Source: Arcticibacter sp.
Lineage (GTDB): Bacteria; Bacteroidota; Bacteroidia; 2-12-FULL-35-15
NCBI GenBank assembly: GCA_021155045.1
Contig: JAJNQB010000013.1
Location: 124,001-188,000 of the forward strand
Length of the DNA stretch: 64,000 nt
Reading direction: 5' to 3'
Position 1 is the first letter of the stretch. Every line of letters begins with the position of its first letter. A program made the translations under genes and the position numbers. This document shows, in pieces, positions 53,004-59,089 of this stretch. The notes under the pieces were generated by a model that was not told the DNA's origin, made no database searches, and saw nothing but the letters and a program-made list of their open reading frames with translations.

Positions 53004-53082
53004 CGAGTAGGCAGACGCAAGGAAGCTGTATCGAGATATGGTTGAATAAAATAAATAGTTCTCGATACGCTATCGCTACTCG
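53004..53082. repeat. Long imperfect palindrome (REP-like)
   Basis: cgagtag (53004) ... tatcgaga is mirrored by tctcgata ... ctactcg (ending 53082). The arms are interrupted in the left half by about 16 extra bases. It lies between the plus-strand operon and the accessory block, in a convergent gap. Similar TCTCGATACGCT...ACTCG words are common dispersed palindromes in Bacteroidota. Confidence 0.65.
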
Positions 53083-53176
53083 TGCGAAGGTGGCGATTTG
53101 AATTTAAACTATTTTCTTGAAACACAGTTTTCATTTTTAGAATAATCATTTTTCAATAGACGAATTCGGCTTTTTT

Positions 53177-53199
53177 GCCAAACGCTTGTTAGCGGTTCG
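53177..53199. repeat. attC-like half site next to the caspase gene
   Basis: On the minus strand CGAACCGCTAACAAGCGTTTGGC follows the caspase gene stop by 18 bases, and a small hairpin ggcttttttgcc (53169-53179) is adjacent. The CTAACAAGCGTTTGG word recalls the ends of integron cassette sites, but no matching second half is visible here. Confidence 0.4.
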
Positions 53200-53217
53200 T
53201 GCTTTTAGTTACTTTCA

Positions 53218-54819
53218 CTATTTAATAATGCCTTCTTGTTTTAGTCTATCAATTTTCCATTGTGGGAGTTTCTTGGTTGTCTTAGGTTGAAGTGCTGTCT
53301 TTATTTGAGCATACCATTGTCCAAGGCCTGAAACATCTTTTTTGCCTTGCTTAGGAATTTTATTCCTATCACCTTTTTGAAACTCATTTAATCTTGCCAA
53401 TTGCTTTTCAAATTCTCTTTTATCTTTATTTAATTTATAGTTGATGTCGACAAATTTCGAAAGAAATTTTACCTTGTCTTCGACCAGTCGCCCTTTTTTC
53501 CAACTTGCCATATAATCATTTAATTTATTGCCTAGCCTTGCAATTTCCTTGTCTTTTGAAACTTGAGATGGAATAGTTAAATACCTATCATTTGTTTTGT
53601 AGAACTTTTCGAGATCTAATTTAAACTGAGGCCAAGTATCTTCAATAGGATTCGGTTCAATTTCAATTCCATTCTTTTTAAGAATTTCATATCTGTAACG
53701 AGGATAACTATTTGGATCCTTCGGGTCACAAGGATTTTTCTTGTATGATTTTTGTTGTACTCTTAACCAAGCAAGTTCTTCTGTGTATTTTGTTCTCAGG
53801 TGATTTGGGACATAGTTATAGCCAGTATTATGCATAAATGCAAGAAACTTGCCAAGTCCATTGAAAAATTTTTGGACATTGGGATTAAAGATGAAACCTG
53901 CTTCATGAAGTCGTTGCTCTTTATCTGGTTTAAGTTTTCCTTCTCTTTTAAATCTTCTTTGATCTACACACCAAATACCTAAGGACCTAGTTTCTGGATT
54001 TTCTTTAGAAATATATGGCCATTCCGGACGAGTTTCTTTTGCATCGCAGAATAATTGAAAATTTGCTTCCCAACCGCCTTTACTTTTGCCAATTTGTAAT
54101 TTTAGTTTAAAAATCATTTCCCCTCCTTCATGAGGAAAAAAGGAAAGCGGAGCAAATATTGGTTGTTGTTTAGCTAAACTTGAAGTGTCTTTGGTAACTT
54201 TTATTGCTAGTTCAGAGAATGAAAATACCTTATTTGTGTTTCCATCAAGAAACTCAATCAATGAATTCGCAAATGGACTTCCGAGTCCAGGTTCTCCATC
54301 TGAAACAATTTCATCTCTTCCTGAAGACAATAACCATCTTGAATGATTTGTATCAAGTTTTGAATAATAATTATTGCTGTCAACACCTCTAGATTGGGAT
54401 AAAAAAGTTCCAGAGAAACAAGAATCTGAAATAATTAATACGTGTTTTGCTTCAAACCCTTTTACACAATCAATGACGGTCGAGTTATTGATGTAATTAT
54501 GAGTTGAGCTATTTGTTGCATCGTAAGGTATCCAAAATCCGATTTTAGTTTTCGGATTAATTTTTCCATGACCAGCAAAATAGATAATTACGTTATCATT
54601 TGCTGTCAGAAATCCATTAAGGTTTTCTAATGCACCTATAATCCCTTCTCTTGTTGCGAATTTATCTACAAGGATATCCTGAATTGTATCAAAACCATAT
54701 TTATCAATAAGTATGTTTTGAAGTCTTTCAGCATCAAACTTTGCGTTATTCAGTAAATTGAATGATTTGTCTCGATATTGGTCAATTGCTATTGATAATA
54801 TGTAATTCTTTCCTTTCAA
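53218..54819 (-). CDS. Caspase-family (C14) protease fused to helicase-associated (HA) repeats
   Basis: A 533-residue protein. Residues 1-240 form a caspase/metacaspase p20 domain: NYILSIAIDQY, the catalytic His84 in IIYFAGHGK and Cys134 in IISDSCFSGTF, both present. Residues 250-533 contain four repeats of about 70 residues (starting near 250, 318, 396 and 465) with a shared pattern of aromatic-leucine start, a Pro near position 20, LGxW or LAxW, Q, and a closing RLxxxGI/F. These match the helicase-associated domain, best seen in SLGIWCVDQRRFKREGKL. HA domains are thought to bind nucleic acid. The only start in frame is TTG. No signal peptide, so cytoplasmic. Flanked on both sides by palindromic GCTAAC sequences. 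Confidence 0.82.
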   Translation of the reverse strand: MKGKNYILSIAIDQYRDKSFNLLNNAKFDAERLQNILIDKYGFDTIQDILVDKFATREGIIGALENLNGFLTANDNVIIYFAGHGKINPKTKIGFWIPYDATNSSTHNYINNSTVIDCVKGFEAKHVLIISDSCFSGTFLSQSRGVDSNNYYSKLDTNHSRWLLSSGRDEIVSDGEPGLGSPFANSLIEFLDGNTNKVFSFSELAIKVTKDTSSLAKQQPIFAPLSFFPHEGGEMIFKLKLQIGKSKGGWEANFQLFCDAKETRPEWPYISKENPETRSLGIWCVDQRRFKREGKLKPDKEQRLHEAGFIFNPNVQKFFNGLGKFLAFMHNTGYNYVPNHLRTKYTEELAWLRVQQKSYKKNPCDPKDPNSYPRYRYEILKKNGIEIEPNPIEDTWPQFKLDLEKFYKTNDRYLTIPSQVSKDKEIARLGNKLNDYMASWKKGRLVEDKVKFLSKFVDINYKLNKDKREFEKQLARLNEFQKGDRNKIPKQGKKDVSGLGQWYAQIKTALQPKTTKKLPQWKIDRLKQEGIIK

Positions 54820-54863
54820 TTTTTTAAATTTTAATTTTGATGAACAGTCGTCAGAGCATTACC

Positions 54864-54886
54864 GCTAACGTTTTGCCTTTAGTTAG
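54864..54886. repeat. attC-like palindrome between accessory genes 1 and 2
   Basis: ctaac (54865) and gttag (54882) form a perfect 5-bp arm around gttttgccttta; the left part reads accgctaacg. It lies 45 bases upstream of the caspase start and 30 bases after the small gene's stop (minus-strand order). Confidence 0.4.
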
Positions 54887-54916
54887 TTTGTCGCTGTATT
54901 TATCTTTTTTATCCAT

Positions 54917-55249
54917 TTACTTATTTGTTGCACAGTCCTCAATAGAAATGATTAGGTCGCCTCCGTAAGCCTCTTTCATTTTATTTTCAATCCATTTTTC
55001 AATGTCTTTACGATATTCTGGAGCAACTGCATAGCCTCTTGCCGTAACCCTGAGTTCTTCTTGAAAAGTGGCACCTCTGTCGTATGGAATTGAAAATGTA
55101 GAATTGTCAAAAGTTGTTACAAGTTCATAGAACTCTGCTCCAAAATATCGTCCAGTTGTGTCAATCCGATATGTTACGCAAATTAATGTTGCTCTGTCTG
55201 TCCGATTGTCAACTACAATTTTGTAGGCTTTAATGTCTGTTTTCGTCAT
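54917..55249 (-). CDS. Small cytoplasmic protein of unknown function
   Basis: A 110-residue protein without signal peptide or membrane segment. A beta-rich first half (IKAYKIVVDNRTDRATLICV, TYRIDTTGRYFGAEFYELVT) and a helical second half (YRKDIEKWIENKMKEAYGG) end in LIISIEDCATNK. I recognise no family. It is same-strand with the caspase gene downstream and the 376-residue gene upstream, but long palindromic gaps separate them, so it reads like an independent cassette. Confidence 0.65.
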   Translation of the reverse strand: MTKTDIKAYKIVVDNRTDRATLICVTYRIDTTGRYFGAEFYELVTTFDNSTFSIPYDRGATFQEELRVTARGYAVAPEYRKDIEKWIENKMKEAYGGDLIISIEDCATNK

Positions 55250-55299
55250 TTTTATTTTTTTTGTAAAGTTAATTATTGCACTGTCTCTCCAAAATGGCA

Positions 55300-55430
55300 G
55301 CTAACGTTTAGCATATGAGCTGTGGCGGTCTTCGAAGAACTTCTCTGTCGAACTGAGTTGCTTGTGATGCTAGTTACAAAATTCTCAACTACTCACAATC
55401 CCCGCCATTGCTTATATGCATTGTTACCAC
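55300..55430. repeat. Long attC-like imperfect palindrome between accessory genes 2 and 3
   Basis: taacgtttagcatatgagctgtggcgg (two parts from 55302, about 27 bases) pairs imperfectly with ccgccattgcttatatgcattgtta (55402-55426) around a spacer of about 70 bases. The ends carry gctaac (55300-55305) and gttaccac (55423-55430). The long arms with mismatched bulges and terminal AAC/GTT words are the design of integron attC sites; no integrase gene is in the window. Confidence 0.5.
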
Positions 55431-55433
55431 AAG

Positions 55434-56564
55434 TTATTCTTCATTTTTATCATCATCTTCTTTTTCTTCTCCAGTAGTCAAGTATTTAAAAACTTCCTTG
55501 CCCGTATTAAAAATTTCTTTCGCTAATTCTGTACGTTTTTTTGCTAATTCGACTTTTGCCATTTTTTCCTTATATACTTTCTCTGCTGTCTCTTTTTCCT
55601 TCTTATTTTCTTCCGTCTCTGGTTCAGAAATTATTTCAGGTTCATCAACTTCTGGTGGTGTAATTTCAACCGCAATGCCCTTATCAATTGATTTTGCTAT
55701 GAATTTCACATTACTAGTTAAAGCATTTTTTAGTTCATTTTTTCTCCCAGCTTCAAGTTTTGTAGCATGTTCTTTAAATATTTGTTCTACAATTTCCTTG
55801 ATTTCTTTTTCAATAACCTTTTTCTCATGTTCTTGTATAGCATTTGATTCTGATTTTGGAGCGCCAAGTTCTTCAAGCTTAAGTCTTGCAGTCCTTATTT
55901 CTAATATACGTTTATAAAGCGTTGCGAGTCTTTCAAGTGCAATTGATAAGCAAAGAGCAATTTGAGGTGCATTTTCAAAAAAGAATTCTAAAGAACCATT
56001 GTTAACAAGAGAAATTTTTGTGTCTTCAACTTCCTCACCTGTGATTTCTTTTAAAGTTTTAAAGACTTGATCCCATTTGTGCAAATTGGTAGTGATGTTC
56101 TTTATCTTATTTTCAGTAACATTTTCTGGGAATATTAATCCTACTTCATAAATATCATCTTCATAAAAATGTGCTGAAAAATCAAGCGATTCGAAGATTG
56201 TATTTAATTGAGTAATTTTAGATACAAAATCGGCCCTCTTTTTATTAAATTCTTGAAGTTTTTGTACGGTTAAAGCATTGTTGAAAGGTGTTGAATTTAG
56301 TATTTCTTTTACAGCGTCCTTTGCACCTTCTCCAAAATATATTTCTCCGGATATCTCTTTCAATATGGTAGAAGAACTTATCGAATAAAAATTTGTTTTA
56401 CTTAAATCAAACGCATTATTTAATTCATTAAGATGTCCTTCTATTTGAGCTGCTTGATTTTGTGAAATGCTATTAATTAAATTAGTAATTAATGTATTAA
56501 TTTTCAAGTTTTCATTCTCATTGATTAACTCAAAAACTACATTGTACAATTTTGTAACTTCCAT
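55434..56564 (-). CDS. Cytoplasmic coiled-coil protein of unknown function
   Basis: A 376-residue protein with no signal peptide. The first 190 residues are mixed helix/strand (LINENENLKINTLITNLINS, FSAHFYEDDIYEVGLIFPEN), then NNGSLEFFFENAPQIALCLS (about 187-206), which could be a partly buried amphipathic or membrane-associated helix, then long charged helices (about 210-300 and 320-365) likely to form coiled coils, and an acidic tail EEKEDDDKNEE. I know no family for it. Its gene ends 4 bases before the long attC-like palindrome and starts 21 bases after a shorter one. Confidence 0.7.
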   Translation of the reverse strand: MEVTKLYNVVFELINENENLKINTLITNLINSISQNQAAQIEGHLNELNNAFDLSKTNFYSISSSTILKEISGEIYFGEGAKDAVKEILNSTPFNNALTVQKLQEFNKKRADFVSKITQLNTIFESLDFSAHFYEDDIYEVGLIFPENVTENKIKNITTNLHKWDQVFKTLKEITGEEVEDTKISLVNNGSLEFFFENAPQIALCLSIALERLATLYKRILEIRTARLKLEELGAPKSESNAIQEHEKKVIEKEIKEIVEQIFKEHATKLEAGRKNELKNALTSNVKFIAKSIDKGIAVEITPPEVDEPEIISEPETEENKKEKETAEKVYKEKMAKVELAKKRTELAKEIFNTGKEVFKYLTTGEEKEDDDKNEE

Positions 56565-56585
56565 ATTTTTGTCTTTTTATAATTT

Positions 56586-56605
56586 GTGGTAACTTGCCGG
56601 TTAGC
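56586..56605. repeat. attC-like short site upstream of accessory gene 3
   Basis: gtggtaac (56586-56593) and ggttagc (56599-56605) enclose ttgcc. gtggtaac is the exact reverse complement of gttaccac at 55423-55430, so the 376-residue gene is bounded by the same 8-base word in opposite orientation on its two sides. Confidence 0.45.
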
Positions 56606-56756
56606 GCTACTCATTTTTCTAAGTTTTTGTAAATTAATTATTTATAAAAACGTTTTTAATCGTTTGTAATTACTATAAATGTTTGTAATCAGGTAGGATT
56701 TAATTTGCATTTAATTTTATCCCCCGATAATTGAGGCTAATGTATAAATAAAAACA

Positions 56757-56785
56757 AAAGCTCTCAAATTTTTGAGAGCTTTTTA
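56757..56785 (-). terminator. Terminator of the lipocalin-like/TolB-like operon
   Basis: Perfect 12-bp arms aaagctctcaaa / tttgagagcttt separated by two bases; on the minus strand a T-rich run (ttttgttttt) follows. It lies immediately after the stop of the gene at 56787-57203. Confidence 0.85.
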
Positions 56786-56786
56786 T

Positions 56787-57203
56787 TTATTTTAATTCGT
56801 ACTCAAATAAGCTGTGCGTTTCATCAGGGTCTCTGTAATCCATTTTTATTTTTTTAGCTTCTACATTAATTACCTTGTAATTAAATTTTTCTTTTGTTGC
56901 TTCATCCACAAAGTAAATGTATTGCCCCACTTTAGACCATGTTCCTGCTTTTTTGTTTCCAAATAAAATTAAATTATATGTTCCATCTAAATTTAAAAGT
57001 AACATATCGTTTGCATTTTTTTCGCCTGGTGGTTTGGTTACCACTGCCCATTCTTCTACAGAAACTACATGCCATTGTTTACCGCACATCATGCTGTCTT
57101 TTGCTGTTAATTTTGGTTTTGCTGCAGCTTTAGTTGCTGTTTGAGAAAATGATAAACTGCAGGTTATAGCAGTTAAGCATAAAATAGAAATAACTTTTTT
57201 CAT
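56787..57203 (-). CDS. Small exported lipocalin-like protein of unknown function
   Basis: A 138-residue protein with a signal peptide (1-20, ending SLSFSQ), an Ala/Lys-rich linker (TKAAAKPKLTAKD) and a domain with MCGKQWHVVSVEEW, LLLNLDGTYNLILFGNKKAG and TWSKVGQYIYFV, the pattern of lipocalin-like domains common in Bacteroidota (tryptophan strand, then DGTY, then GTW). Ligand unknown. It lies 24 bases after the TolB-like gene on the same strand and ends at a terminator. Confidence 0.72.
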   Translation of the reverse strand: MKKVISILCLTAITCSLSFSQTATKAAAKPKLTAKDSMMCGKQWHVVSVEEWAVVTKPPGEKNANDMLLLNLDGTYNLILFGNKKAGTWSKVGQYIYFVDEATKEKFNYKVINVEAKKIKMDYRDPDETHSLFEYELK

Positions 57204-57227
57204 ATTGTATATTTATTGTTTTTAAGG

Positions 57228-58292
57228 TTATTGCAAAATTTGAACCATTACTATTTTTCCTTCTTGTGTAATTAAACTTAATTGTACGCCACCAACAAAC
57301 CGAGTACCATCGGGAGCAAAAGAGCCTAATCCTGCCCAACGTGCAGCACCAGCTGATTGTTCGTTGTCGGGTTCATTCATATAAGTAAGTCTTCTTTTAT
57401 TGCTTCCATCGGTATCCATCATCCACCAGTCGGTACCACCGTAGGTACTTTTTGTACTGCTCATCCAAACTATTTTACTGCCATCTGGTTTGTAAAAACC
57501 ATGTTCATTATAATCTTGTGATGTAAGTTTTAATAAATTGTTTCCAAGTGTATCAATCGTATAAATATGTTCATCTAAAAAACTCGGCTGGTTCATATTG
57601 CTACAAAAAATAATTCTACTATCGTCAGGAGAAAAACCATAGGTTTCATAAAAGTTATTCGCCACAGGTTCAATGGTTCTAATGTTTGAAATTTCAGGCA
57701 TACTATCACTTGCTCTAAAGCCAAAATCAGCAGTTTTTATTACCCAATATCCAGCCTGTTGATGAAGGTTTAAAAAATTTGGTTGTACTTTTCTATCTGT
57801 CCAAATTATTTTTTTTCCGTTGTGCGAAAATCTTGGAGCAATTACTCCATGGTCGTAATCATTAGGTATATCTACAATTTTATACGCTTTTGTTCCTTGC
57901 TTATTCATTATCCAAATATCACAGTATGCACCAAATCCAGGTAAAGCATCTGTTGAAGAACCAGGGTGTACTGCTTTTTCAACAGCCATTATTAACCATT
58001 TGCCCGATGGGTGCCATTCAGGCATACAAATATGTTTATTTGGCAATGAATCATGATTACAGGTTAAACACACATCCCCACTACCATCAGGATAAGAATA
58101 ATGAATATCGTAATAGGTGTCGCTTTCCTTCATAGAATAAGCAATTAAATTGCTTCCCGACTGATCCCAGCTTACATCTAAACCACTTGAACGAAATGTT
58201 GTTATAGCAGTAGGTAAAACGGTTGGTGGAGTATCTTTTTTACAAGAATAAATAAGACTTAATAAAAGAGAGTAGAGAATTATTTTTTTCAT
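57228..58292 (-). CDS. TolB-like PD40 beta-propeller lipoprotein
   Basis: A 354-residue protein from ATG 58292, which gives a clean lipoprotein signal (MKKIILYSLLLSLIYSCKKD, Cys17); six codons further upstream another ATG (58310) is possible. The body is a PD40 propeller with repeated blades (VSWDQSGSNLIAYSM, PEWHPSGKWLIMAVE, PRFSHNGKKIIWTDR, GFSPDDSRIIFCSN, FYKPDGSKIVWMSS). Such proteins sit on the periplasmic face of membranes; no enzymatic residues are evident. Paired with the lipocalin-like gene downstream. Confidence 0.8.
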   Translation of the reverse strand: MKKIILYSLLLSLIYSCKKDTPPTVLPTAITTFRSSGLDVSWDQSGSNLIAYSMKESDTYYDIHYSYPDGSGDVCLTCNHDSLPNKHICMPEWHPSGKWLIMAVEKAVHPGSSTDALPGFGAYCDIWIMNKQGTKAYKIVDIPNDYDHGVIAPRFSHNGKKIIWTDRKVQPNFLNLHQQAGYWVIKTADFGFRASDSMPEISNIRTIEPVANNFYETYGFSPDDSRIIFCSNMNQPSFLDEHIYTIDTLGNNLLKLTSQDYNEHGFYKPDGSKIVWMSSTKSTYGGTDWWMMDTDGSNKRRLTYMNEPDNEQSAGAARWAGLGSFAPDGTRFVGGVQLSLITQEGKIVMVQILQ

Positions 58293-58342
58293 GCTTATAG
58301 ATTTAACCATATAAAAATAAGATAAATTTTTACAATAAAAAA

Positions 58343-59020
58343 TTACCCATATTTCTTTTTAAGTAATTCATATACAGTAACTACTTGCAGGATATTTAAC
58401 ATGCCATAAAAAAAATCTTCTAATGGAATTGTAATTATTCGTATTGCCATGTTTTCAGCATTGTTGTATATAAGAACAGGCATGGCTGTTAGCACACCAT
58501 TTACAATTAAAAATGGGATAATACAGATTAGCCAAGCCAAATAAAATTTTCCTAAATAGTCTGATTTTATTACGTATTGATGTGTTAAAAGAAAAAAGGC
58601 AAGTAATGAAAATGTAATAAAAGTATATATCCTATCGGCATATATAACTGAAAAGGCTACCAAAAATATAACAAGTACGATTGTAATTAATGGAGTATAG
58701 TTTTTCAGTACATCCTTCTTTACAAAATAATTCATTACTTCATAAATAAAAATACAAGCAAAAGGAATAACAATAAAAAACAACCATTCTTCAATAGGCA
58801 AATTCAAAATGTATATTCCTAATATATAATCAGGATTAAATTTCCAAACGCCAATTTTTGTAAACCATATATCCCAAGCAATAAAAAAAATTGCACTACT
58901 TATTATTGCAGGAAAAAGAAATTTCCATTTTGAAACATAATTAATCTTTTCCTCAAAACTTTTGTAAAGAGGGTAAGACAACGTAAATAGAATTAATGCT
59001 AAATAAATATAATGTGCCAT
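58343..59020 (-). CDS. Lycopene cyclase, fused CrtYc/CrtYd type
   Basis: A 225-residue membrane protein of six to seven helices made of two homologous lycopene cyclase domains: the first with IAWDIWFTKIGVWKFNPDY and LPIEEWLFFIVIPF, the second with MPVLIYNNAENMAIRI and IPLEDFFYGMLNI. The PxE(E/D) words are the signature acidic residues of the CrtYc/CrtYd heterodimer class, here joined in one chain as in archaeal and some Bacteroidota enzymes. It closes lycopene ends to beta-rings in carotenoid synthesis. No other carotenoid gene is in the window. Divergent from recG. Confidence 0.9.
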   Translation of the reverse strand: MAHYIYLALILFTLSYPLYKSFEEKINYVSKWKFLFPAIISSAIFFIAWDIWFTKIGVWKFNPDYILGIYILNLPIEEWLFFIVIPFACIFIYEVMNYFVKKDVLKNYTPLITIVLVIFLVAFSVIYADRIYTFITFSLLAFFLLTHQYVIKSDYLGKFYLAWLICIIPFLIVNGVLTAMPVLIYNNAENMAIRIITIPLEDFFYGMLNILQVVTVYELLKKKYG

Positions 59021-59030
59021 ACTTTACATA

Positions 59031-59038
59031 CAAATATA
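59031..59038 (-). promoter_or_regulatory. -7 element of the lycopene cyclase gene
   Basis: TATATTTG on the minus strand (exact TAnnTTTG) ends 11 bases before the ATG at 59020, giving a leader of only a few bases. No TTG at -33 spacing. Confidence 0.4.
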
Positions 59039-59068
59039 AATGAAATATGTTTGTTGCTTTGTTTTAAT

Positions 59069-59076
59069 TATCTTCG
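59069..59076 (+). promoter_or_regulatory. Candidate recG -7 element (TAnnTTCG variant)
   Basis: TATCTTCG lies 13 bases before the recG ATG at 59090; TTTG at 59050-59053 is 15 bases upstream. The C in the last-but-one position is the same variant seen for maeB and acpS. Confidence 0.35.
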
Positions 59077-59089
59077 CATTGATAAAAAA

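Noticed and set aside
53177..56605. A classical integron
   Set aside because: No tyrosine integrase and no attI are in the window, and the palindromes vary in length; only the weaker cassette-like claim is kept.
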